Below are positions 11,169 through 22,303 of a stretch of DNA of 64,000 bases, piece by piece. The notes under the pieces were generated by a model, which ran no database searches, was not told the DNA's origin, and saw only the letters and a program-made list of their open reading frames with translations. The stretch's first letter is position 1, and the number at the start of each line of letters is the position of its first letter. The stretch is taken from contig OU015526.1 of the NCBI GenBank assembly GCA_907165065.1, positions 69,959,723 through 70,023,722 on the forward strand, in the 5' to 3' direction. A program made the translations under genes and the position numbers. This stretch comes from Caprimulgus europaeus. Taxonomy: Eukaryota > Chordata > Aves > Caprimulgiformes > Caprimulgidae.

Positions 11169-12240
11169 AGTCAGGAAATTTCTTACTATCTTTCAAAATT
11201 AAAAACAATGTGAGCAAAAAGATAGATCCAATACATTTAAACACCTAAGAAAACTTTAAAAGAAACGGTTCAAAAGACTATAGGGTATACAGGCTTGTTA
11301 TCATCCATGTTTTCCCAGACACAGCTACTGTTTCCCTAAAAATACAGTTTTACAGTGATCCTGGCTTACTGAGTATGGGGTTATACATATGCTGATAAAT
11401 TAATGCTGCATTTTTAAAAAGTCACATGACAATCACATAGGGATTTCTGTTTAAATGCCTACTTTCTAGCTTTCATGTAAGAATAGATATAACCCATTTC
11501 CTTTACACTGTCACTCTTCTTTGAAGCACATGGATAATTATAATTGTAAATAAGTGTTACATAATTAAAGTATAAATCAGCATTAAAATTTTTCAAATTG
11601 GTTTTCCTTTGAATGCTTTCATTTCTGCTCTATTATAAATGATGGATTAATTTCCATTCACTCCTTTTAAACACTTTTGAGCACAAGCAATGATTTCACT
11701 GCTTAAAATCCTAACTTCCTGCAGAAATTTATTTCCTGTTATTATTTAATTACTGGTACAGTGCAAACTATGGTATCTTATCCTTAAACTTTATTTCAAG
11801 AGGAATTTTTTTTTTTTTTTGCTTGATGCATTAAAAACATCATTATTAAATAGAGGTTACAGCACACTATTAGATTCTGAAGTGCTCACCTCTTGCTATT
11901 GAAAGATTTCAAGTCAAATAACACCATAAAAGCTCAGTCAGGCTTCCTTTAATACGGCAAAACCTGAATTCAATCTTGAAAGACTCCATGCTCATAGGAC
12001 CTTTTGTGTTCGGTTTTGTTCCTCACAAAACCATTACACCACAATCTGGCCCTGCAGAGTGTCACAGGTGACCATATTTATCTCAGAAATAACAGATTTG
12101 AGATGTTGCATCCAGAAAGGGAAAGGAGAAACTGGGAAAGCTTTGGGATGACTGAGTAATCTTTGAGCTGTAGTTAGGCAAAAAGTTGGATAAAGCTGAA
12201 CAGTATATTTCTCTGATGTACATGCAAGATCCTCTAGGCC

Positions 12241-12279
<39 letters not shown>

Positions 12280-14460
12280 TATATATATAGTAGTACTACT
12301 GCTTCTGTTAACATCATTTCAGCAAACATTCACATTAAGGACTTGAGCCTTGCTTATCAGGGGTACTACTCAAATGTCTGTATGTCCAGGAGCAATCTGC
12401 AATCAGTTTTCTGAGGTTTCTCAGCCCTAAAAAAACTTGTAATGTAGAGAGTCCCAGAGAGGTGTGTTCTTGTTTTGTTTGCTTTAAGTAAGAATCTTGG
12501 GGTTTAACAACATAATTTTCAATGGAGTTTTATATTCTTCCTTGCATCCTTATCGAGGATGTATTTTGTCTCTCTGGAGAAAGGTGTTTCCAGAGACAAC
12601 CTTCCCTACAGAAGGGACTGATCTTTCCAGTTACTGTCACTACATTGATTTTCAGAATGGAAAAAATCCTATGTAATAAATACTGACATCATATCAAGAT
12701 ACCTCTGAGGTTTCTTGTTCATATAGGTCAGAGTAACTCTGCTACTATCTTACCCAGGATGAGCTTTAAAAGGTGCTGTGCTCAGAGGTACACAGCACTT
12801 TTCAACTATCAATCACTTCAGTACTTGGTCAACTATTTTCTACACTAAGGAAGAAATTTTACTTCCTAGATACTCCATCTCACAAGCAATCCAAAGTGGT
12901 GAATGCTGCATGCTACTGATGAGCACTGCAACACAGAAGTTGTATTTCCTCAGTGTGAACCAGGGCAATGGTGAGGGTGTGAAAAAATTAATACATTCTT
13001 ACTTCTAATAGTTTTGTGATTTGCATGAAAGATCATAAAATATTCTGTGGACTTGTAACTATAAATACACATGTGTGTATATTTTACTGACTGCAATCAA
13101 TCTTGTTTAAAATGTTAGTCTTCATAACTCTGTTTCAGTCCTACTTAGTGAAACACCAATTCCAAAGTCACAGTACTGATAGCTATATGCTGTATTAACA
13201 GAAGATTGCTTTTATGGCATTATGGAAAATCTGTAAGCAGTATTTGAATTGTGTTGGGTGATTTTTTTTATTTGTTTGTGGTTTTTTTGTTTGTTTGGTT
13301 TTTTTTAAATTCTGCATTTTGGAAAGCTTTTGTGCTAATGGTTGTACACAGTATCGCATTTTTTAAAACAGAGTGAACTATATCACCACTAGTGGTATGG
13401 AAACCAGCACATCCAAGGTGCAGAAGCCAATTTTGTTCAAAAAATGAAATCTTGCTTCACCTGCAAACTTGGGTTTTGTTATTTTTTTTCCCCAGTCTGA
13501 GTCTTTTTTTTTGTTTTGTTTGAATTTATCAAAAAAAGGAGGTATCTACATTGCAGTTCCTATAGAGAGATGCAGAAGGGTTACAGGTGACTGCTAAGCT
13601 TTTAGTAACTTCCTTGAGTATTGTACTCATTACACAGGGACCCAAGTATGATCACAGAGGGGTTTCAGTACCTCTTCCTTTCCCACTGCCTTTTCTGTTG
13701 TGTATTTCACAGGTGATAAGAAATAGCTGTAAGGCCTCCTGGCAGCCACAGGCCAAATAGAATATGAAAAGTCACTGTCTGTCATATAATGTGGTGAGAT
13801 AGACGTGAGCCTTACTTGCATTAGGTTGTCTTGTGATGCATAGTCTAGGCTCTCATCCTTTCTTTCATGATAAGACAGGACACAACAAAAATGGAATCTG
13901 TGACGGAGTGGACTGGAAGCCAGAAAGGCACAGGGTGGATGGTGCTGTGAAAAGTGCCGTGAAGATTCAGAATGTAGCTGTGGGTAGAAATTTTAGTTAT
14001 TAGTGCATGGGAGTTCATTAAAGAATGCATAGATCATAAAATCCTAGCAAAACGTAATGGATTTAAACAGGAATTGTTTTTGTTATCAAAATGTAGTTAC
14101 AAATAGAGGATGGCTGTGAAATAGTAACAGATTCAGTGGAGTACTGTAGGTTTATTTTTTTATTGTTTTTTACTTTATTGTTGTAAAATTCATGTCAATC
14201 TGTTAGAGGAAAATAAAACAGTACCGCGATGATGATTTCAAATAATGACATGTGCCATTGGTACAAGGTGGACACAAGCAGATTCTACGTTTAACATAGC
14301 ACTAATAAGCTAATTCATTTAGCAGAACTAACAATAAAGGAAGTCTCTGTTCCCAGTAAATGCCCTGTAATTTGCCTGGCACCTCAGCACTTTGATCAGT
14401 CACCAGGGCTCCAAGAGAATCATCTCACTGTGAATTAACCTGAGGCTCTGTGAGAAGCAC
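11169..14460. other. Long stretch without a recognisable gene
   Basis: Unique AT-rich sequence with a TA microsatellite (12241-12289), T-rich low complexity near 13262-13310 and 13480-13530, and no supported exon. Open frames at 12778-13008, 13630-13821 and 13845-14030 are 61-76 codons with no family signature. Confidence 0.5.
12241..12289. repeat. (TA)n microsatellite
   Basis: About 20 TA units interrupted by a short AAA near 12273. Confidence 0.9.
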
Positions 14461-14514
14461 AGATGGAATTTGGGTGTTGTCGGAGCAACAGCAGGAGATT
14501 TAAAGGCGGTGTAG

Positions 14515-14740
14515 ATGAAACCAGCACCCAGCGGCCAAGGCGAACTGCTCCGGAGCCGGCCCGGCCCGCGGGCAGCGGCGGGTCCCGGCGCACAAGGGCC
14601 TTTCCTCTCCCCGGCCGCAGCTCTCGCCAGAGGCCCGCACGTTGCTGCGGGAGCCGCCGCCACCACCCGGCTGTAAGAAACGGCTTGGGGAGCCCGAGCG
14701 GGCAGGGCGGGGCGCGGTCGTTGGGCGGGAAAAGCGTCGT
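14515..14740. promoter_or_regulatory. CpG-island-like patch, possible promoter
   Basis: By eye I count about 30 CpG dinucleotides in roughly 220 bp with very high GC, against an AT-rich, CpG-poor background on both sides. GC-box-like elements occur (GGGCGGGG near 14705 and TTGGGCGGG near 14722). A donor-like site, CTGTAAGAAA, lies at 14671-14680, and a CAG/GTTAAG site at about 15025-15033. The 189-codon plus-strand frame (14463-15032), the longest in the window, and the 134-codon minus frame both run through this patch. Such frames are expected where stop codons are rare, and neither shows a known domain. A promoter with a first exon, a long non-coding RNA start, or a GC-rich repeat are all possible. 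Confidence 0.4.
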
Positions 14741-15117
14741 CACTGCACCAGTTGGAAAGGTCTTTTCAGTCAGTGATAGATACCACCTTCCCGGAGGGAG
14801 CTCAGCTGCAGATCCGGCAGAAAGCCGCGTCCCCTGCACTCTCCAGCACCGATGTGGCAGCCCAGAGAGAGCTCCCAGGAAAGAGGCAGCTGCCCAGGCC
14901 TGGGGCTGCGGGGTGGGCCAGAGCCTCTCACCAGTCCCTGATGGCAGCGGCCGGAAGAGCTGTGTGAGGTGTGGCCATGCAGGTGATCTGCTCAGCCTGG
15001 GGCAGAGCTTTGGGAGGCAGCAGACAGGTTAAGGAGCTTCAGGGAGGCTGAGAAAGAGACAGACTGATGGAACCAAGCTCTGCCCTCCCCCAGACAGAAA
15101 CAGGAACATCTGCCAGG

Positions 15118-15239
15118 AAAAAACAAACAAACAAAAAATCCCCCAAAACCCCAAACAAACCAAACCAAAAAAACAAAACAACCAAACAAAAAAAAATCCA
15201 ACCAACTAACCAAACAAAAAACAACCACCCCACAACCCA
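15118..15239. repeat. G-free A/C-rich tract
   Basis: There are 122 consecutive bases without any G on the plus strand and only three T, built from AAAC, CCAA and CAAA units. The minus-strand and plus-strand frames of 64-96 codons across it encode only low-complexity peptides and should be ignored. Confidence 0.9.
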
Positions 15240-15276
15240 GGATGAAGGGGATCCTGTATCCTCCCCTCCCAGGTAG

Positions 15277-15881
15277 AATCATAGAATCATTTGGTTGGAA
15301 AAGACCTTTGAGATCATGGAGTCCACCTGTACCTGTCCACTACTAAACCCTATCTCTGAGCACCCCATCTACCTGTCTTTTAAATACCTCCAGGGATGGT
15401 GACTCCACCACCTCCCTGGGCAGCCCATCCAGTGCCTGAGAACCCTTTCAGTGAAGAAATTCTTCCTGACATCGAATCTGTACCTCTCTTGCTGCTATTT
15501 GAGGCCATTTCCTCTTGTTCTATCACTAGTTACCTGGGAGAAAAGACACACACTTGACACCCTACACCCTCCTTTCAGGTAGTTGTAGACAGTGATAAGG
15601 TCTCCCCTCAGCCTCCTCTTCTCCAGGCTAAACAACCCCAGTTCCCTCAGCTGCTCCTCATAAGACTTGTTCTCCAGTCCCTTCACCAGCATTGTTGCTC
15701 TGCTCTGGACACGCTCCAGTGCCTCAGTGTCCTTCTTGTACTGAGGGTCCCAAAACTGGACACAGTATTCAAGGTGTGGCCTCACCAAGGCCGAGTACAG
15801 GGGAAGGATGACTTCCCTGGTCCTGCTGGACACGCTGTTTCTGATACAAGCTAGGAGTGATTGGAGACAAGTCCCTATCAT
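15277..15881 (-). mobile_element. CR1 LINE, 5'-truncated, with terminal part of the ORF2 reverse transcriptase
   Basis: Minus-strand CR1 copy of about 605 bp. The 3' end lies at 15277 (complement of AGAATCATAGAATCAT). A 128-codon frame (15495-15881) remains open and encodes the C-terminal, post-catalytic part of the CR1 ORF2 reverse transcriptase. It includes [30 protein letters not shown] and [19 protein letters not shown], which are characteristic of CR1/LINE-type polymerases. The catalytic palm motifs and the endonuclease are missing, so the copy cannot move. Its last encoded part ([10 protein letters not shown]) runs to the usual end region and an early stop follows. Confidence 0.92.
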
Positions 15882-17199
15882 GAACAGTTTTTGAGGATAG
15901 TTAATAAAATAGGAAGAGCTCAGTGAAAAATGACAAAAACTAATTAAAGAATTGGAACACTTTTTTTTTTTTTTTTTTTTTTTTTGTAAATAGAGATAAC
16001 ATCTATAATTTTATGTTTTATTTATAAATAGGGAATTTAAATGGTAATTTGATTGGAATTTGTGTACTTACTACATGGGAGGGGAAATTTTGATAATGTG
16101 TTCTTCAGTCCAGCAGACAGAAATATAAGATTGGATACTGGAAACAGATGATAGGTGTACTGCAATCAGATATTAGATGTTCCTAAAAGCGAAATAAAAT
16201 TAAAATGAGGTCATTTAACTGGAAAGCTAACTAAGTGTTTTGGTTGATTGGCCATCACTGGTAATTTTAAAATCAAGTTCAGATGCTATTTCTAAATGAG
16301 CTAGTCTGATTCAAATGGAACCAAATCAGAAAAGTCATATGACCTGTGTTATGCAAGAAGATGAATTAGATGAGTACATTGAGTACCTCCAGTCCTTTAA
16401 TTTATGGAAATGAAAAATAATTCAGTCCAATCTGACAGTGATGCCAACCAACACAGCAGTTTCTTTGGCTTGGAATAACTTTGAAAAATCAGATCACTTC
16501 CTTCCTCTAAGAAAAAAACAAAGATTATTTAAGGAAATGGGGTGTCCAACTATACTGAGTTTTAATGCTAAAATGCATAGTATTGCACTAAATCCATGAC
16601 AACACACATAGACCAAGAATTTGGCTATGAATATGTAGAAAAAAGGAAGGGAAAAAATATATTTCTCTAGTTCAAGAGAAAGTGGGAGCTAAACAAAATC
16701 AAATAACTGCGAGGGGTACTCAATTCCTTTTCTTCAGAATTTCAGCTACATTTTTTTCTATCCTTGGAGCTATTAATGATCACAATCAATAGTAAGCTGA
16801 TGGTTTCAGAACTTTAATGTGTTCTCAAGTTAAAATAATTGCTACCTAATTTATCTGGAAATACCAGAGCATATTGAATTTTTCAGTAGGCTGTAGACAT
16901 TGTTTTGTCAGAACATTTTGCTTGGAAACACAGTAATACAGTTTATGTCAATTCCCAAGATGTATTTTGACCAGTAATCTGAATAATTTAAATTATACTT
17001 CACTATAGTTCCTAAATGATTCAGCTTAACAATCCAGAAGCACTACAACCAGATGCTTCAAAATTTCTATAATACTTTTATAAATGTGTATCTCCATCAT
17101 CTGACAGTCTCAGGATTTGCCTAAACTGTGCAAATCTGTGATGCACGGACCTACATTCAGGTCCCTGTCAATAGACTATAGTAACCTGCAAATAGGATA
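15882..17199. other. Unique AT-rich sequence, no gene seen
   Basis: A run of 25 T (15961-15985), then unique sequence without supported exon or repeat. Confidence 0.5.
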
Positions 17200-17370
17200 T
17201 ATGTGTCAGCCCAGTATTAACTGCGGCCTTTAGTTGGTCAGGTTTAGGTTAGCGCTAAAATGTGCTAAAGCTGTACTGCCTCTGGATTAGACAGCCAGGT
17301 GGTGCTGCAAGATCAACTGCTGACAGCTTGGTTTCATGCAACCACCCATATTTACATATTTGCATGACCT
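17200..17370. promoter_or_regulatory. Possible conserved enhancer-like segment
   Basis: Less AT-rich than its surroundings and dense in factor-like motifs: an E-box CAGGTG (17296-17301), a TGACAG site (about 17322-17327) and a perfect octamer ATTTGCAT (17358-17365). Motif presence alone is weak evidence, and conservation cannot be judged here. Confidence 0.2.
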
Positions 17371-17493
17371 CCTCCAAGGAAAAAAAAAAAATAAATTTTT
17401 TTTTTCATTAATCACTGTAACTTAGAAACCCATATTTGGAGGGTTTTCCCACCCGAAGAAAAAAATGGTTCTAAGTATTTCTTAGAATTCTAA

Positions 17494-17579
17494 GAAGGTG
17501 TCCCTGCTCATGGCAGGGGGGTTGGAACTAAATGATCTTTAAGGTCCCTTCCAACCCAAACCATTCTATGATTTTATGA
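17494..17579 (+). mobile_element. CR1 LINE, 3' tail only
   Basis: Typical CR1 end: GAAGGTGTCCCTGCTCATGG, GGTTGGAACTAAATGATC, CCTTCCAACCCAAACC, ATTCTATGATTTTATG. Truncated to 86 bp with no coding capacity. Confidence 0.9.
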
Positions 17580-19879
17580 ATTTAAAAGAAATTCAAATAT
17601 TTCTTCAAAACGCAAATAAGAGTTAAAAATGCTAAACAAGTAGGTGAGACACGTGGGTTTCACTGCTTTCTTTTGCATATTTATGTCTTTTTGTATCCAT
17701 TTTACAGACACCATATTAACATCTTAAAGTACCATCTACAGCCCATGGAAAGAATGAGCCTTATAAACTTGAAAGAATGAAAGTAGGTGCGGATGAGAGG
17801 GAAACAAGCGCAGGGTGCTGCCTGTGTTGCCTCGCTGCATTAAAACCCATGTCATATAGCATTTACTGTGTGTTCAGTGTTACTCTTTTCCTTTGACATA
17901 GCTTTCATGGCTGTGGAACAAGCTTTGAGTAATTGCATAAATGGTAAACAAGCAGGGTAGGTGTCACTGGGTTAATTATTTATCTTATATCCCTCTGGAA
18001 AAGGAAAACAACATAAAAAACTTTTATTCATCTAAATGAGGCTGGTATTTGTACAAAAACTGATACAGCTTTGCCATTGATAGGGCTGAGTGGGTTGTAG
18101 TATCACATGAAAATGAAAATCTGTAACAGTGAAAAGATATCGAATGAATCTTATTATCATTAATACAGCACCACAACAGCAGCACTTAACAACCCTCATA
18201 TTTTCTGTTGGGAAGATAAACATTTTATCTCATCGGTTTTCAAGTCAGTCTTTTCCTTTTTTTTTTTTTTTTTCTTTTTGTTTTCCCCCAAACTAGTTAG
18301 GAAAGCAAGTTTACACCCTCTGCCCCACAAGGGTAAAAAGTTATATTCAAACCAGGCATACTTCTATGGTTTCCTTTCAGCCCATGTACTAAGATTTTCT
18401 TTCTTACGTGAAATCAGGGTAAAACTCTAGTCTAGGTGTACTTATCATAGCTTGCATTATAAAAGAAATCAAAGAGTTCAGGTGTTTTTATTTCAGTATT
18501 TTCAAAAGTCATCAGCTACTTCAATTGTACTGAAAAGTGGAGCTCCCATGGGAAAGCTGGGTAGATTTGTGTTTGGATGTTTTGACTAAATGAGCAGGAG
18601 TTTCCGGATAAGCAAAGTAACAAAATCCCTTCCTGAAGATTTATTTATTTACTTATTTATTTTCCTGTGCGTGACACAAAGTATGCCTGTGTGGATGCAC
18701 CTTGAGAGCAGGGCAGAACTTGCACTGGGACCCAGCAGCAGACTGGAAGCAGTAGCTGATTTAGCACAGCCAAAAATCTGAGCCTGCCCCAGATGGTCTC
18801 ATGGATGGAGGCTTACCCAGTTCCCACCTGATACCTACTACCTTCAGCAGGAATCAACACTGAAAACAGCTTTCTAAAAAAGGATAAGTAGTTTCTGTAG
18901 GTGTGAGCCTAGCCTAAAAGCATATGGGCAGACAGGGTAGCCAAGGAGCTTTGTAGCCTGCTGGTTTTCATGTGGTGCGGGTGACTCGAAGGGATGTGCA
19001 GCAGCTGTTGAGCCTCATCCTTCTGTATCTCCCCACCAGCCAGTATCAAATTGCATCCAAATACTGACAGGAATCCTGAAAGGGAAAAGGGCTAACAAGC
19101 ATCTGCCTGAGGCCCAGGTTGTCCATATGGGAAAAGGTAATCTAAGCACACAGTAAAACTCAAAAGGCACTCTGTTTTAACAAGAGAAACAAGTCTTGTG
19201 TTTACCTGGGAAGACACCTGGAAGGATTGAAAGGAGGATTAAGAGAGAGGTAGATGGGGAAAACTAGTTTGGATTACTAGAAAGGAGGAAGGATGTGGAG
19301 AACTGAGTAATAGGGGAGACAGGAGGGAGAAGAAGCTGCTGAGCAGTGCAAGCAGTGGAAGAAGTTAGAGGTAGGTATGATCTGAGTCTCTTTTTTGCTC
19401 TGGAATACGTGTTCTGTTCCTCTGGCATGTTAATGCCTCCCTTGCTGTTCTTTGGCATGAGCTGCTTATATGGGAGAGTAATAACATTTTTCAAAAGAAG
19501 AATATCTCTTCCCAGGCCCCCAGTGTGGAGTTACAGGTGGGGCTGGTTCGGGGCAATAAGGAGGACTGGGAGGCAAGGGCGAAAGCAGAGCACTTCCCTG
19601 TGAGTCCTGTAGGAGAACGTGAAAGGATATTTTAGCCTTTTTTTGGTCCTAAGCATTGTTTACCTTGGTGGTATCTTCTGAGAAATCTTTCTACAACTTG
19701 TATTGAACCTTAGCTAGCTAGTTTAAGTTTACAACTTCTGTATTTCTTGTATCAAAACTGGTACCCACAGAAAATCTTGCCTATGTTCACTGCATTAGAG
19801 CAGATTTCAGTTCTTCAAAGGTGGGTGTCGGTTCCTTCCTTTCAAAATAAACTCTTGTGTTAGAGCGCTTTAAATGTAG

Positions 19880-20165
19880 CCGAAGGTTTATTCAAAGTTC
19901 CTACGTGTTATACAGTGCTAGGGAAGAAAAAAGGCTTAAAACTACTCTTTGTATGACTGATTGTTAATGACCCCAGCTGAAATAAATAATAAATATACAT
20001 ACTAATTTTGAAGTTTAATATACACTTGTGTTCGCACTCAGTTTTCAAAGTGCAGTGCATTAAAGGAGAAAAGTCTAAAACTGTATTTAGCATGACCTAT
20101 TGTTGGTGACAATAATGAAATTAAAATCTTCAGTAGGTGTATTGTATATTTTGGAGGTTAACAAT
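19880..20165. repeat. Diverged tandem duplication, period about 140 bp
   Basis: Two adjacent units can be aligned by eye. CAGTGC (19913), AGAAAAAAGGCTTAAAACTA, ATGACTGATTGTTAATGAC recurs as CAGTGC (20053), AGAAAAGTCTAAAACT, ATGACCTATTGTTGGTGAC. Further similarity follows (AGTTTAATATACACTTGTG against AGGTGTATTGTATATTTTGG, weaker). The units are not recognisable as a named repeat. Confidence 0.6.
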
Positions 20166-22240
20166 TACTCAGTACTCATTCTGTGAAGTAGTTCACAAAG
20201 ATTTTTCTCCTTTTTTTTCTTTTTTTTTTCCTTTTTTTTTTCCTTTGGACTCCTAGTTTATAGGGTCCTTTCTCTACACCCACTCTGAACACATTTAGGC
20301 ACATAATATCTGGTATTTTCAATACTGTCAGGCAAGAAGGCAGGCATACAAAATGGAGTACCATAGCATGAGTAATTTAAACCCACAAGTCAATTTGGGT
20401 CCCAAAATTGCATTTGTTAGCTTATAAGATGTTTTCCTTTAAAAATAAGGTTGACTTTCATGAAATACATTTGTAATTGTGCCCCCAAGCATGCATAACT
20501 TGTTGTTCTGTTCTGGAAACTCCAAGAAAAAAAAACAAATCCTTGCTATTGACAAAGTATGTGAAGTTATGTTAGAATGAAGCCCTACTGAGACCTAATC
20601 TATCCAGGCTCCTTTTGGTGTAGTGCAAAGAACCACAGCATGCTTGCAGATAAGTAGGATCCCACTGTGATTTTCTAGCACTCTGAAAATAGACGAGTCC
20701 TTACCTCTGAAATTTATATTTATGGAATGTACAGAAGCAGGAGTTGATTCTGGCTGAGAATATGGCAGATGCTATTCATAATTGCAGTCTGTTCCTTTTC
20801 TCAATGCAGTGTCATTGTCTATGAAACAGGAAAGCTTAGGTGGTGCTCTTAATTTCTTTGAGATTTTGTCCTCTAGTGAAATGTACTTATCCAGAGAACA
20901 TTACTAATATTTTTTCTTACCTAATTCTTTTGTAACTGCTGCAATGATTTGTTGTTAATACTGTGTCAGATCCAAGAAAATTAGTTTTCTGTAATTCTGT
21001 ATTTGATAAATCCACAATTCGTAAAGTAGGAGAATACAAAAGTAAGTAAACTCTTGACAAATATGAAGGGTCACATTTATATTAGATAGGAAAAAAAAAT
21101 GAGCATCAGTAGATTAATCTCTTATTTTCTCAGTCCTGTTAATCCATGGTAAGAAAAATGAATCTTTTGAAAAAATCAACTTTGGAAAAATAGCTGAGAG
21201 TTTTCCTGAAACATTTTTTTTTTCCTTTTTTAAAATCACATAGATATATAAAGGCAAGCAGTAGGAAACTGAGCTTTTTAGAGTTCTTGTCACACTGTGA
21301 AACTATTTGGTACCCATCAGTTTTATTGCTGGTTCCCTTATAAGACTTACCTAATTTTCTCAAAGTAATTTCTGTATGTGAAGAAAGGCAGGGAAAAAGT
21401 CTTTGTCTCTGCAATACATACTACTCATTTTATCATCTCTAACTCAGATTTCTCAGTTGACAGCTTTTTTGGAGTGCTTGCTGGTGTTTACCATGCACCA
21501 TGGATAAAAAATCATAGCACCAGGTATCAAAAAAAATTGTGTATATTTTTCTTGTTTTTCCTGGTTTTAGATTTGTTCTCTGGCCTGAAATACTTTGTTG
21601 GTGATAATTCAAATATGCTATGACATTTCAGAGTAGTCCAGCAGAAATGCAAATTTAAAATAAGGAGAAAAAAAAAAAAGCATTAAGTATCTTTTAGTAA
21701 AAAATACTTCTTGTTCTGTGATGTTTTCCATCCTCTACTCTGGTGGAAACAGGATTCATTATGAATTTGGAACTGTGAGAGACTGAGATCCTATAAGACA
21801 GTAAAAATCAACCTTAAATTAGCATTTTCTATATCTCAAGTGCTTTAAAACATAATGTTCTCATAGATTATGCATTTCTCTAACAGGTAGAAAGTCCAGA
21901 ATTCTGCCTCCTTTTTTTGTCATTTGTAATTCCTTGATTTTATGTAACTGAACTAGATGCAACTCTCTGATCTAGTTTTACCTTGACTTACACTTGTAGA
22001 ATCTCATTAAAGTTGCATGGGTTTAAGTTAGGGCAGATCCAACCTGCTGTCCTACAATTTTCTGAGCTGGTTCCTGATAGAATGGGACTCTACTTGCTGT
22101 ATTTCCTTGGACTAGCTAATACATTTTTAGGCATCTGACTGTATGTGAATGTCTCTCTATATACAGCTATACATTAAAAAAAAATCTTTTTCTATAATGG
22201 CATATAGTATGTTCTGTCAATTCATATTCAATATTCAGAA

Positions 22241-22251
22241 ATATATATGTG

Positions 22252-22283
<32 letters not shown>

Positions 22284-22303
22284 CGTATATATATATATAT
22301 ACA
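22241..22303. repeat. (TA)n microsatellite with embedded TACGTA
   Basis: About 60 bp of alternating TA with TGTG, ACATAT and TACGTA interruptions. The sequence is largely self-complementary. Frames across it encode only Tyr/Ile repeats. Confidence 0.9.

Noticed and set aside
14463..15032. 189-codon plus-strand open frame, longest in the window
   Set aside because: It lies in CpG-rich DNA where stops are rare, has a long opposing minus frame, and shows no domain. It is arginine/proline/glycine-rich as expected from GC bias.
15039..15282. Minus-strand frames resembling a hydrophobic membrane protein
   Set aside because: The Phe/Val/Trp/Leu-rich peptide is simply the translation of the G-free AAAC/CCAA tract.
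17469..17490. Small hairpin TTCTAAG...CTTAGAA next to a CR1 tail, considered as a miRNA or terminator
   Set aside because: A 7-bp stem is too short for a miRNA precursor and ordinary for AT-rich DNA.
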